A stretch of 64,000 nt of DNA from NCBI GenBank assembly GCA_021495925.1, contig JAKEKT010000020.1, positions 186,001 to 250,000 on the forward strand. Reading direction: 5' to 3'. The notes beneath the pieces were generated by a model. The model did no database searches and was not told the DNA's origin. It saw nothing but the letters and a program-made list of their open reading frames with translations. Below, one piece after another: positions 1 through 10,747 of the stretch; position 1 is the stretch's first letter; each line of letters opens with the position of its first letter. The position numbers were made by a program, and so were the translations under genes. The DNA is from Diplodia intermedia. Lineage: Eukaryota; Ascomycota; Dothideomycetes; Botryosphaeriales; Botryosphaeriaceae.

Positions 1-721
1 TGAGTTGACGCGGCGATGGGGTGGGATTCAGCGGGCTCTTCGTGGGGGAGGCTGATGTCGAGCCACGACCACGAGTGCGCAGCTGGGCGGATGGCAGCAG
101 ACGTATGGCGAGCGGCGACCGAATCCGCTGACGAACGAGTTGGAAGCGACAAAGTGGGTTGTTTAAGTGGCCAGCAGCTGGTTGTGGAGGGCAGGCAAAA
201 GTCGCAGGAACGCGGCAAAACCATCCGCCGCCCAAGCTCCAGCCATGGAAACATCTGGTCCGTGCACTCAGCGTCACCAGTCTCCGCAGCTGCATTTCAC
301 TTCTAACCTCGTTCGCCAATTGAGACGAGCACCTGCTCACCTGGAGCTTGAGTTACAGACCTGCATCTAGAGAGCCATGACCAATTAAATGGCCCGGGAA
401 TTAATGACTTAAACCATTGGTAGTGTCCGTTTGGACCTCAATGATAAACTACTTTTTTGCTGCTAGTAAAATGCCAGCTAGAATCTACGTCTAGAGTGAA
501 CAAGCAATGAAGCAATTTCGAGATATTCCAGCAAAATGGAGTCTCCGTGTGGGGTATCGATACAACCAAACCATATTACTTTTCCGCATCAGTTTTCCGC
601 GTTAATCCCACATCCCAGCCCCATGGCTCGGTGAAAACGTGTAACAAGCTTCTACCCCGACTCTTTACCATGTTACGACGCCAGCAACCGTTCTCCCTGA
701 ACTTGACCTGGAGTCTCACAT
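1..721. other. Gene-poor left edge
   Basis: No reading frame here is supported beyond short unrelated frames. The stretch lies 3' of the TFIIIA gene, which is transcribed leftwards and stops at 722, so it probably carries that gene's 3' UTR. Nothing else was recognised. Confidence 0.5.
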
Positions 722-2442
722 CTACTGGCCCTGGTCATGGAGATAATGCCAGACAGCATTGTACACCTCCCCATGCTGAGGCTCACCGCCTAAATCGGCA
801 GTGTGAACGTTCACAGGCGGTCCAGCATTGAAAATACCAGCCCTGCGATCCAGCTCTTGCTGTGCCTTCAAGTCTTCTTCATCCCACTCGTAATGTTCTC
901 CCAGTGGCTGTCCCATCATTTCGTCCAAGCCGCCAATCCAGAAGTTTCCGCCTTCATCGGCACCGCGCTCTTTGATCGCCTCGATCGCTTCCGCACCATC
1001 CATATCATGCGTCGCTTCCAAATGGACCTGAAGATCGTAGTCGCGGTAAAAGCGGTTTGCACAGTCGTCGAACAAGCACGTAATTTCACGGCCTGTGGCG
1101 TTGTTGTAGTCAATTCCGGTGAGACGGGTCGACATCGGGACCTTTGCTTCGCGGGAGCGAGACTTCGATGCCGGTGCGTTGGGGTCCATCCTTCCTTCCA
1201 AGCGCTTCTCTTGTCTCTTCGATTTCCGGGTGGCCTCCATGCCGAGATGCTGCGTTTGAATGTGCTCCTCCAAGTTGCCCTTGGAAGAGAACCCGCGTCC
1301 ACAGCCTCCTTCACCATCCCATGCCTTGATGTGATTCTTCTTGCTGCATTTCATATCCGTCTCACCGCAAATCCATTTATCGGCATTTTCATGAGCATTC
1401 CTGATGTGGACATTGAGGTTCCCTTGCTTCGTAAAGCTAGACTCACAATCGAGATAGGGACAGGGGAATTTCTTCTTGCGATCCTCCAGAGAGAGGCCGC
1501 TGTGAACGAGTTCAACGTGCGCTGCCAGCTGCTTATGGGTGGACACACGTAGGTTGCAGTGTTCGCAAGTGGGAGGATGCGCTTCCTTAATATGAACTTG
1601 CAGGGCGGCGTAGGTCGAAAAGCCCGGTGCGGTCTCGTATGGGTTGTCAGGATCGGTTGCACACTGAGTACAGTAATGCTTGATGCCACCGTGGACTCGT
1701 CCCTCGTGAGCCTTCAGACTTGAAGGAGAGTCGTAGGCTTGATCGCAAGGCTTGCCAGTATCCGGGTCAGTATGAGGACACTGGTACTTCTTCTGGCCTA
1801 GATGTGCAGAACGAATATGTTTTTGCAAAGTAGAGTGCTTGCGGAAAACCTCGCGGCAGGGAGGAAAGTCGGTGCAGTGGAATTTGCTCTCGTGAGCTTC
1901 AATATGCCTCTTCAACCGAGTCGTATTCGCAAATGTCCTGCCGCAGTCGGGCCAGCTGCATGTATACTCTCGAATATTCTCGTGCTCATCCCTGATGTGC
2001 CGGTTTAGATGCGTCTGGCGAATGAAAGTCTTGGTGCACCCATCCAGTGTACAGGCGAAAGGGCGTTCGTTGTTGTGCGATCGAATGTGCTCCTCGAGGC
2101 GACATGGCCGATTGAAAGACCTTGCGCAACCCTCGAAGGTGCAATGATATACGTTGGGTCGGAATGGCTTCTTCTTGGGTTGGGACGGCGCCGGAGAGGG
2201 CGGAGTGTCGGCGGTGACAGCATCATCGTCGACGGTCGAAGACTTGTCGGAAGCGGCATGCGAATAGCTCGAGGCTGCGTCAGATTCTTGCGGTGTAGGA
2301 TCTGCTGGAGCTTGTTAGTGAGGTCTTCCGCGACAAGCGCGCACCGGCGATTTTGCTGACCTTGACGGGCCTTCTTGGACTGAGGCAGCCCAGAGCCCCA
2401 AGGCGAAGCTGGCCTCTTGCGCAATGCCATAGTGTCGGCCAT
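722..2442 (-). CDS. Transcription factor IIIA, C2H2 zinc-finger protein
   Basis: This is a probable TFIIIA, which binds the internal control region of 5S rRNA genes (and 5S RNA) and recruits TFIIIC and RNA polymerase III in the nucleus. Two exons: 2442-2361 and 2301-722. The 59-base intron has a GTCAGC donor, a CTAAC branch site and a CAG acceptor. The product is 553 residues. The N-terminus is short and basic. A run of C2H2 fingers follows, with cores such as YHCTFEGCARSFNR, FACTLDGCTKTFIR and YTCSWPDCGRTFAN and conserved TGEKP-like spacing. Later fingers have the widened C-to-C spacing typical of fungal TFIIIA. A basic linker of about 60 residues separates the last finger (ITCLFDDCANRFYRDY) from the rest, and the tail is acidic. 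I count ten finger-like modules, against nine in the classical protein. The start was chosen at the first ATG of the frame that splices cleanly into finger 1. It is divergent from RPB6. Another multi-finger C2H2 factor is possible but less likely. Confidence 0.85.
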
Positions 2443-2733
2443 AGTGACTGCGACGACAGTTGGAGCACTCAAGACACAGGCGCGAGGAAGAAAGGTGTTT
2501 CGGAGGAGAGCTGTCGGCGCGTTGTGGCTGGAAAAATTGGGCGGTGTGTAACGGCATAATTTTAGTCTTGGCACGCTAGTGAATTCTTGACGCGGCTCCC
2601 GTTGAGTCGCGCCTTCTCTTTCACCTGTCGACGGCCGCCCGCTCCGCACCTCCAAGCTCCACCTGCCGCTTCGAACGCCTCCGCGCCCCGTCACTGCCCT
2701 TTTCGAACACTTTCACACCACTTCCTGCGCAAG
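2443..2733. promoter_or_regulatory. Shared divergent promoter of TFIIIA and RPB6
   Basis: These 291 bases separate the start codons of two oppositely transcribed genes, so both 5' UTRs and both promoters must lie in or very near it. The RPB6 side is pyrimidine-rich (ctcc/cacctcc runs), common just upstream of fungal start codons. I see no clear TATA box. Confidence 0.6.
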
Positions 2734-3511
2734 ATGTCTGACTACGGCGGAGGCGACGACGACGGCGGCCTTGACAAGTAAGTGCCCTGCATGCTCCTAG
2801 TCTATTCCCCCGCTTCTGTATATCTGGCGCGTTTTATGCGACCCAGGGAGCAGAGATATGCATGTTGCGCAGCCATTATTCCTTGGATTTCTTTACTGCT
2901 CAAGCGTCTTGGCCTACCTACTGGATATCCTTCGTATTGATGAATATCTTGAACAGCGTCCAGGACGAGGTCTACGAGGACTTCGATGAGCCCGAAGAGC
3001 CCGGCGCATACTACTACGACGACGAAGAGGATGTCGCCGGTGGTCAGGAGGACCCGGACCAGCACAGGCGCGATGGCGAGAATGTTGTTATCACTGGAGA
3101 TGTCAGCGCCGCCGCTGCGGCAAAAATCAATTCGGTCCAGGAACAGAGCAAGAAGAAGGTCGCGGATGACCAGCGCACCACGACTCCCTACATGACGAAG
3201 TACGAACGGGCCAGAGTGCTGGGCACGCGGGCTTTGCAGATCAGGTACGCACATGGGACACAGCGAAGCCATGGCGGGAAACAGTGGGCTGACAGGGCTA
3301 CAGCATGAACGCACCTGTCCTCGTCGACTTGGAGGGCGAGACGGACCCGCTGCAAATCGCGCTCAAAGAGCTGCGGGAAAAGAAGATTCCGCTCGTTGTG
3401 CGGAGGTACCTCCCTGACGGATAGTGAGTTTCCGAATGCCAGGTGGCAGGCGACCAGGGCTAACGATTCATGAAAAGCTACGAGGATTGGACGTGCGAAG
3501 AGCTCCTGTAG
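2734..3511 (+). CDS. RPB6: RNA polymerases I, II and III subunit RPABC2 (Rpb6)
   Basis: This is a small subunit common to all three nuclear RNA polymerases; it sits at the clamp base and stabilises core assembly. Four exons: 2734-2777, 2957-3244, 3304-3423 and 3478-3511. Donors are GTAAGT, GTACGC and GTGAGT, and all joins keep phase, giving 161 residues, within the family's usual size. The N-terminal half is acidic ([10 protein letters not shown], then DEPEEPG and a DDEED run), as in other Rpb6 proteins. The conserved C-terminal half contains [55 protein letters not shown] and ends [13 protein letters not shown]. Exon 1 was fixed by the in-phase donor after the fourteenth codon. Long first introns are usual for this gene in fungi. 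It shares an intergenic promoter with TFIIIA. Confidence 0.95.
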
Positions 3512-3924
3512 TTGGCGAGAGCAACCAGGGCAGGCATTTGACGCGGAGTTTTCGGGTGGCATTGAATGGATTCCAGGAATGGCGATGGGAGTTTACAGGA
3601 TGAAAAGAGCATCGCAAGCCATTGCGGGTCGATGCTGAGTAATAGTTAGACAAAATTCCATGCGTTGACTGCAAATGGAATTTTTCTCCACGACTCGGAA
3701 TATGTTGCTGTTCGCGGCAATGCGGAGAAGTGGCCTGGGCACCAACAGACGTCACGAATCGGCAGCGCGACCCCTCCTTGGAGCTTGAAGGTTGACCCCA
3801 CTATTCGAAGCTCCGGCTGGACCAGCCTTCAAAACACCACGCCCTCGCTCGTTCTTCGCCGAGTCCTCACTGATACCCTCTTCTATTCCAACCGAACATC
3901 ATTGCGCTCGCGACTCCCTGCACA
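3512..3924. other. Intergenic: RPB6 3' flank and FGH promoter
   Basis: This stretch between two plus-strand genes has no supported coding frame. Its last 150 bases are pyrimidine-rich and contain repeated ccct/cattcc blocks, consistent with the 5' UTR of the downstream gene. Confidence 0.5.
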
Positions 3925-5022
3925 ATGGCTTTCACGACGACTGCGACCATCGCCTCGTTTGGCGGCAAGCTTTTGAAGCTCACGCACGAGGCGAAGGCGA
4001 CCAACTGCAAGATGGCGCTGAACCTGTACCTGCCGCCGCAGGCCTTCTCCGCGCAGAAGATGACGCAGAAGGTCCCCGTCCTCTTCTACCTGTCCGGCTT
4101 GACGTGCACCGGCGACAACTGCTCTGAAAAGGGCTTCTTCCAGCACAAGGCCAGCGAGAAGGGCATCGCCGTCGTCTACCCCGACACCAGCCCTCGTAAG
4201 GACAACCCCGCATTTCCCTCTCGGCACTTATCCCCCGGATCATCTCGCATCTCTCAATCACTGGAAAGTAGCTAACCGGTGCTTCCGCGACCCCTGCAGG
4301 TGGCCTGGGCATCCAGGGCGAAGACGATTCTTACGATTTCGGTAGTGGCGCCGGCTTCTACGTCGACGCGACCAACGCGCCCTATGACAAGGGCTACAAC
4401 ATGTACACCTACATCACGAAGGAGCTGCCCGAGACGCTGTTTGCGGACTTTGAGGTTTTGGACAGCAGCAGGGTCAGCATCACCGGCCACAGCATGGGCG
4501 GCCACGGCGCCTTGACGCTGGTACGTATCCCGACAAGAAGCAGTCCAACAGCTAGTTGACTAACACTTGCGCTTGCAGTTCCTGAAGAACCCGGGCAAGT
4601 ACAAGTCTGCTTCCGCCTTCGCGCCCATTGCCAACCCCATCAACTGCCCCTGGGGGCAGAAGGCCTTCAAGGGCTACTTCGGTGAGGAGAACCAGGCCAA
4701 GTGGAAGGAGCACGATGCCTCCGAACTGGTGAAGCAGTGGAAGGGCCCGCTGGAGCTGCTGATTGACGTGGTGAGTTGAACCCGCTCCCTTTGTTCCGCC
4801 ATACTGCAGTCTATCTAACCACCTTCTGTGCAGGGTACCGGCGACAACTTCTACAAGCAGAAGCAGTTGTTGCCGGAGAACTTCATCGCTGCGGCCAAGG
4901 AGGCGGGCAACGACAAGGGCATCAACCTGCGCATGCAGCCCGACTACGACCACAGCTACTATTTCATGGCCTCCTTCGCGGACGAGCACGTGGAGTGGGC
5001 TGCGAAGCACCTTTTTGCGTAG
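3925..5022 (+). CDS. S-formylglutathione hydrolase
   Basis: This esterase D family enzyme hydrolyses S-formylglutathione to glutathione and formate, the last step of glutathione-dependent formaldehyde detoxification in the cytosol. Four exons: 3925-4195, 4300-4520, 4579-4770 and 4834-5022. Introns are GTAAGG...CAG, GTACGT...CAG and GTGAGT...CAG, all in phase. The 290-residue product is normal for the family. It is an alpha/beta hydrolase. The conserved [14 protein letters not shown] segment lies near residue 55, the nucleophile elbow [10 protein letters not shown] places Ser155, and Asp232 (GTGDNFY) and His268 (PDYDHSYYF) complete the triad. The region around [20 protein letters not shown] matches the family closely. 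It is convergent with the SGNH hydrolase downstream. No formaldehyde dehydrogenase gene is adjacent. Confidence 0.95.
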
Positions 5023-5357
5023 TATGTCTGCCAGACCTGCCTTCGGGTGACGGACAGCAGCTCACGACCACAGAAGCAAAGTGAGCAAACAAAAATTGTG
5101 ACTTCCGACATGTAGATCTTCGTACGAATTCAAAGTATTCCATTCAATCAACTCGACCGCGTCTGCTCAACCACCCTTTGAATTCGCTCACACCTGGCCT
5201 TTGGGCTTGTCACCATAGTCCGCATTACATTACTAAAACCCCATTCACAAAGACTCCTCCTATCACTAGGGCGTGTCGTCAACAAGCATAAGATACTATC
5301 GACCAGCTAAAATTTCCGTAGTATCGAACCAACTCCTAACCCCCACAACAGCCTCCC
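5023..5357. other. Intergenic between convergent genes
   Basis: This is the 3' to 3' space between the FGH gene and the SGNH hydrolase. It is A/T-richer than its flanks and probably holds both 3' UTRs. No gene is visible. Confidence 0.5.
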
Positions 5358-6830
5358 TCACGCATACCCATCTACGCCCTCCGCCAACTGAACCAGCGCA
5401 TCCACAGGAAACGCCTCAGCCATGGCCCGATACCCCACCGGATTCAGATGCAAATAATCCCCCGAGTCGTACTCCGCCCGCAACCGCGTCTCGTCATCCG
5501 GATCCCTAACCGCAGCATCGAAATCAACAACAGCATCAAACACACCGCCACTGTTCCGCACGAATTCGTTAACTCGCTGCCGCGTACGCTCCCTCTGGGC
5601 ACCGGAGTACGGCTGCGCGGCGACATCGAAGCCCGGCGCGTTGAAGGGGGTTATGGTGGCGCCGAGCAGCGGCAGGCCGGCGGCGTGCGCGCGCAGCGCG
5701 AACTGCTTGTACGCGGCGATGAGGGCGTCGCCGACGGCGTCCTGGGCGGCGGCTTCGTCGGCGGCGGCGCCGATGTCGTTGACGCCCTCGAACACCAGCG
5801 CCCAGCGCACGCCCGGCTGCGAAAGCACGTCGCGGTCGAAGCGGCCCAGGGCGTTTGGGCCCAGGCCGTCGGCCAGGACGCGGTTGCCGCCCGCGGCCTG
5901 GTTGGCGATGGCCACGCGGGAGAGGAGGAGCGAGGAGGAGGAGGAGGAGGAGGAATCGTTCTGCAGGCGGTCGAGCAGGGCGTCGGGCCAGCGGTCGTTG
6001 GCGTCGGTCGTGCTGCCGCGGCCGTCGGTGATGCTGTCGCCGACGAGGGCGAGAGTGCCCGCGGGAGGAGCGGAGGCGGACGATGATGGCACCCAGGCGT
6101 CCAGCGTGCTGATGAAGTACCAGTGCGCGACGCTGGCCACATCATCATCATCGTCGCCCGTGTCTGCCGCCGCGCTCAGGTCGCCGGCTTCGGTCCGGTC
6201 GCCAAACGCCATCCACGACGTCGTCCGCGAGCCCGGGTGCGAGGTGATGGCGCCGCCCGCCTGGCCGTCGGCCAGGTAGACGCTGACGCTCAGGTCGTCG
6301 CCGGCCGCCACCCCGCCCGCCACGTCCACGGCGTCGGACACGACCAGCGCGCCGGCCGGCACCGCGAAGCCGGGCGAGCCCGAAAACGTCAGCGCGCGCA
6401 GCGTCGAGACGTCGACGGCCGGCGAGCCGGGCGCGACGGCCCTGCCGACGGTGACGGCGGCGATGGGCAGCGCCGTCCGGCCGAAGGCGTTGGAGAGGCG
6501 CAGCCGCACGCGCGACGAGGCGGCCGTCACGCGGATCGTCTGGCGGATGGTCGCGTTGCGGAAGACGGAGCTGGCGTTGAAGGGGGCGGGCGGCAGGTTC
6601 GCGGGCTCCGTCAGCTGCGGCATGGCCGTCCACGCGGCCACCCAGCGGCCGGCCGTATGGTTGTTGCCGTTGGCGCCGCCGCCGTCCTGCCGCCGGCGGT
6701 CGACATGATGGCCGGAGGAGAAGGTCGCTTCGTACGGGGGAGCGGGCGTGCCGGCGGCTTGTTGCGTGAAGGTCGCTGCTATGCTGCAGAGCAGGAGAAG
6801 CAGGCGGGGGATGGCGGCTGGGAGCAGCAT
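5358..6830 (-). CDS. Secreted SGNH/GDSL-type hydrolase
   Basis: This single-exon protein of 490 residues starts at the ATG at 6830; the open frame extends five codons further, but only from a TTG. Residues 1-25 form a hydrophobic signal peptide (core IPRLLLLLCSIAATF), so secretion is expected. The N-terminal part (about 60-250) resembles the beta-rich domain seen before the catalytic domain in fungal GDSL proteins. Catalytic blocks are GDSITDG (Ser266), AAGGNR (Gly near 315), GVNDIG (Asn351) and DYLHLNP (Asp458, His461), in the correct order. The likely role is an extracellular esterase or lipase acting on plant or cell-wall acyl esters; the substrate cannot be read from sequence. A serine homopolymer (about residues 293-300) and an aspartate run lie in loops. 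A TATA box sits 71 bases upstream. Family call strong, substrate unknown. Confidence 0.88.
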   Translation of the reverse strand: MLLPAAIPRLLLLLCSIAATFTQQAAGTPAPPYEATFSSGHHVDRRRQDGGGANGNNHTAGRWVAAWTAMPQLTEPANLPPAPFNASSVFRNATIRQTIRVTAASSRVRLRLSNAFGRTALPIAAVTVGRAVAPGSPAVDVSTLRALTFSGSPGFAVPAGALVVSDAVDVAGGVAAGDDLSVSVYLADGQAGGAITSHPGSRTTSWMAFGDRTEAGDLSAAADTGDDDDDVASVAHWYFISTLDAWVPSSSASAPPAGTLALVGDSITDGRGSTTDANDRWPDALLDRLQNDSSSSSSSSLLLSRVAIANQAAGGNRVLADGLGPNALGRFDRDVLSQPGVRWALVFEGVNDIGAAADEAAAQDAVGDALIAAYKQFALRAHAAGLPLLGATITPFNAPGFDVAAQPYSGAQRERTRQRVNEFVRNSGGVFDAVVDFDAAVRDPDDETRLRAEYDSGDYLHLNPVGYRAMAEAFPVDALVQLAEGVDGYA

Positions 6831-6900
6831 CTTGGGAGCAATCAATCACCTCAGGGCCGCCGCTCTTAGCTGCAACGCAGGAACATCCGGGCATCCGTCG

Positions 6901-6910
6901 TATATATATA
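6901..6910 (-). promoter_or_regulatory. TATA box of the SGNH hydrolase gene
   Basis: Five TA dinucleotides in a row lie 71 bases upstream of the minus-strand start codon at 6830, the only such element in the local promoter. Position and composition fit a TATA element of a regulated secreted enzyme gene. Confidence 0.5.
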
Positions 6911-8947
6911 ACCTCCCACCTCTTCTTCTGTTTTTCCTGGGGTAGATCTACATTCCGGGCGGTCAAGCGGGGTGTTTCGAGAGTCGCAATCAGGCTAAAT
7001 GTGAGTGACGATGCGGCGGGATGTGCTTAGCATATTACTACGGCTGTTTTGAGTCAGGAACAGGAAATGGTGGAAGTGGGAGACGAAAATCGAGACGGCG
7101 GGGGGCTAGGTTCCCCGCATTTTGGAGAGAACGGAGTAGTAGCGCGTCATCGTTGCGCGGTCGACGTCGTACCGCCCCGCCATTTGCCGATGTGCTCGGG
7201 TAATTGGACATGCGGATCCGTGAGCGCATTGTTATACGTCGGGACTCCAGGTGTGCTATGGGCGGGAGTGATGGTGATGAGTATGGTGCTAGGCAGAGGG
7301 TCCGGCAATGCGGCGTTGTATCTGATTCATGGGAGTCGCAGCCGAGGGCGGATGTAATTCGTCTGGAAACTCAAGAAGACGGGACAAGGAGACTCTGATC
7401 GCAGATATGAGAGGGATGTCACTTTCGTGGGAAGGACATGAAGAGAGGATGCGTATAGACCCATATGAGGCGGCAACGGAGCGTGTAAAAAGTTGTGAAA
7501 GCCCAGTAGCACAGTCGCTCATCAACTGCACTATGCTACTAGTACCCATCAAGTCTGTACGGTCTCTTGACATCAAAGCCCATCATGCCACGGCACTCTG
7601 GGCTCCTGTACCACGGAGCCGCCTAGAACTCGGCTTTGCCCTTAGCACAGCAGCCACATGAGCACTGTGGCCTGACCCTGACGAATAGGTTCGCACGTGC
7701 CAGTGGTAAGCGTGACATAGGGGAAGCTGAGGCATACTGGCGAGGGATGGCGCGAAGGACCAGAATGCGAAGTGCACGCTGAACGATGAAAGTCGGGCGG
7801 TTCTAGCCTCGCTCTGCAGTCGTTCATGGCGGGAGCAAGCGAGCGCGGGAATCGAGGCCTTGAAGGCTGAAAGAAAAATGGGCGGTGCTAAGGCTGTCTC
7901 GTGAGTACAAGCAAAGACGACATAGTTGTCGTATATTCGCAAGCGTCAGCTGCAACGTTGGGCGTTGTGGTTGGCGTGCTGGCGCGGGATGATTGCAACG
8001 CCGAGCCGCACGGCTGCCTCAATGTGGGATGATGCGGCTTCTAGAAGGGCTATGAGCGGGATTGCCGTAGGGCTGAAGCATTGCAAGCGGCGCGGGCGGC
8101 AGACTGGCTGTGTGGCGTTGTGGATGTTGTGATATGGCCCGAGACTGACGATCCACTAAATTCATGTCCCGTCTCATAGCGTAGCGAGCTGGTAGCCGTC
8201 GGCCACTAATTATATGTGCACATCGATGGCTTGCAGCGGCTAGCAGCGGCCTCTGTGATTTTCGAGCCAACCTACGAAGTACCTTGGGTCGACCCATCAA
8301 CAACCACGGGAGCGCACGGCTGGTCAACCTGACTGCTCTTCATGATGATGCATTATTCGGGGATTTGATCACGCCTCGAAGCTGCGGACATGCCGACAAT
8401 GCCGCCGACCGGTGGTGTCCACGCACGCTTCGTACGAATTCATGGTCTGACCGAAAACGGACCAAGCGCCTCCGCCGACATGTTGAACACGGCAGAGGCG
8501 CGACTGGCCGCCGCCAAGAGAGCCTGTGTTCCGCCCTTGGCTGCTCCGCTTATCCCTCTAGTAGAGCGGAAGAGGGAGGTGTCAGCAGCATGTAGCTGTG
8601 CGTAGGAGCAAAGGCGACATGGTGTGGCTGCTTTGCGCCGCGGCCGGTCCACGCACGGGATTTTCGTTACCTCAGATTTTGCAGAAACCGGCCAGAATAG
8701 CCCACTTGGCGTATGACGCCTTCTAGAGGCGAATTGCACAATCTCGCCCGCGGAAAACTCTGCATGCTGCCGCTCAGTATGTATCTAGAGCACCGGCTCA
8801 GTGCTCAAACAGCCCGAGTCTTGTTGTTCCAACAGCTACTGTCCCACACCCGCCCTACCTGCCGGCAAACTACCGCCGCCCCGGCTCTTATTTTGGTCTA
8901 GTACCACCGAGGGAACCTTGAACACCGCCGTTACCCTTGTCGTCGCC
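6911..8947. other. Two-kilobase intergenic region
   Basis: It separates two divergent genes (SGNH hydrolase leftwards, permease rightwards) and so holds both promoters. The open frames in it are at most about 120 codons, occur on both strands with equal strength, and show no domain or splice-site support. The last 80 bases before 8948 are pyrimidine-rich, as expected for the permease leader. Confidence 0.5.
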
Positions 8948-10747
8948 ATGTCCTCGTTCCAGGGCAAGGGAGACGTCTCGCCCGTCGAGGCATCCTCGGC
9001 TCCTGCCTACGCTGAGTCGGACAAGGACAGCGAGCATGGCGGAGAGATCTATCAGACCAGTGATTCCAGAAGGACCATTGGTCTCACCAGCGCCGTCTTC
9101 CTGTAAGCCGCCAGTCCGTCCATCCTGGTTGTTCCCGGCAGTCCCTCTGATCGTCCCTGCAGCATCTTTAACCGCATGATCGGCACTGGTATTTTCTCCA
9201 CTCCTTCCAGCATCGTGGCTCTGAGTGGAAGTGTGGGTCTTGCCCTGTTCATTTGGGTCGCCGGTATGCTTATTGCTGCCGCGGGCATGGCCGTGTACCT
9301 TGTAAGTATAGCACGCTGGCAGTCTAGTCCGAGCTACAACTAACTGTGTAGGAATTCGGAACTGGCCTCCCCCGCAACGGTGGTGAGAAGAACTACCTCG
9401 AGTATGTGTACACGAAGCCGAAGTTCCTCGTCACTGGATTCTACGTAAGTCGTCCGAGTATTGTTTGAATACAAACCACTGACCTCTATGTGCAGACCGG
9501 CTACGTTATTCTTCTTGGCTGGGCGGGCTCCAACTCCGTCGCCTTCGGCGAGTACATCCTAAATGCCGCCAACGTCGAAGTCAACCGCTGGAACCAGCGT
9601 GGTATCGGTCTTGCCTGCATCACCACTGCCTTCCTGATCCACGGTCTGGCTCTGAAGTGGGGCCTGCGTCTGCAGAACCTGCTGGGCGTGATTAAGCTCA
9701 TCATTATCCTAATCATCATTGTTGCCGGTTTCGTAGCTCTTGGTGGCCATCTCAAGATCGACAAGCCCGACAACTTCTCGAACGCCTTTGAGGGTACGAC
9801 CGGCTCTTCATACGGTGTCGTGACGGCACTCTACAACGTCATCTGGTCGTACATTGGCTACAGCAACGCCAACTACGCCATGTCCGAGATGAAGAACCCC
9901 GTCCGCACTCTCAAGCGCGCCGCGCCCATCGCCATCATTACCGTCGGCATCCTGTACATGCTCGTCAACATCGCCTACTTCGCCGCCGTCCCCCGCGAGG
10001 AAATTGCCAGCAGCGGCCGCATCCTTGCCGCCTCTTTCTTCCGCAACGTCTTCGGTCCCAGGGCCGAGCGCGCGCTTTCCGTTTTCGTTGCGCTGTCTGC
10101 CTTCGGCAACGTCATGTCCGTCATCTTCTCGCAGGGCCGTATCGTCCAGGAGCTGGGCCGCGAGGGTATCCTCCCTTTCTCGGGCTTTTTCGCGAGCAAC
10201 AAGCCGTTCAACGCGCCCCTGGCCGGCCTGTTCGAGCACTGGCTAGTCTCCGTCATCATCATGCTTGCCCCTCCCCCCGGAGACGCCTACAACTTCAGTA
10301 AGTCATGAAATATTCCTCCTCTTGCTGTGTATGCAGCCTTCTAACATTTCCGCAGTCCTTAACGTCATCTCCTACCCGCTGGCCATTGTCAACGTCTTCG
10401 TCTCCGGCGGTCTCGTGCACCTGTACCTCAACCGCGAAAAGTACCACTGGCGCCCGCCGATCAAGGCCACCCTGCCCGTCACCGTCTTCTTCCTGCTCTC
10501 CAACATCTACCTCGTCGTCGCGCCATACATCCCGCCGGAGACGCCCGACCAGAACGTGTACAACGACCTGCCGTACTGGCTGCACTGCGTCGTCGGCACC
10601 GCCATCGTCCTGGCCGGCGGCGTGTACTGGCTCTTCTGGGCCCGGCTGCTGCCCAAGCTGGGTGGCTACAAGCTGCGCAAGGAGGTCTTCGTCGACGACG
10701 ACGGCTGGTCGCGGAGCATCTTCGTCAAGGTCAAGGACGAGCAGTAG
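8948..10747 (+). CDS. High-affinity methionine permease-like APC transporter (Mup1 type)
   Basis: This is a plasma-membrane amino acid/proton symporter of the APC superfamily. Five exons: 8948-9102, 9163-9301, 9352-9444, 9496-10297 and 10356-10747, all with GTAAGY donors and in-phase joins, giving 526 residues. The hydrophilic N-terminus (about 45 residues) is rich in Ser, Glu and Asp with few lysines. The first membrane segment carries the family signature NRMIGTGIFSTPSSIV. A conserved ALYNVIWSYIGYSNANY segment, SEMKNPVRTLKRAAPIA, and SAFGNVMSVIFSQGRIVQEL follow. About twelve hydrophobic segments are visible. The LPRNGGEKNYLEYVY motif and total length fit the fungal Mup1/LAT-like branch. The substrate is inferred: methionine is the best guess, and another neutral amino acid is possible. 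The gene stands alone, with no methionine-biosynthesis gene nearby. Confidence 0.9.

Noticed and set aside
803..1552. Plus-strand frame of 249 codons
   Set aside because: It is antisense to the TFIIIA fingers; the minus strand has an unmistakable domain series, so this is a shadow.
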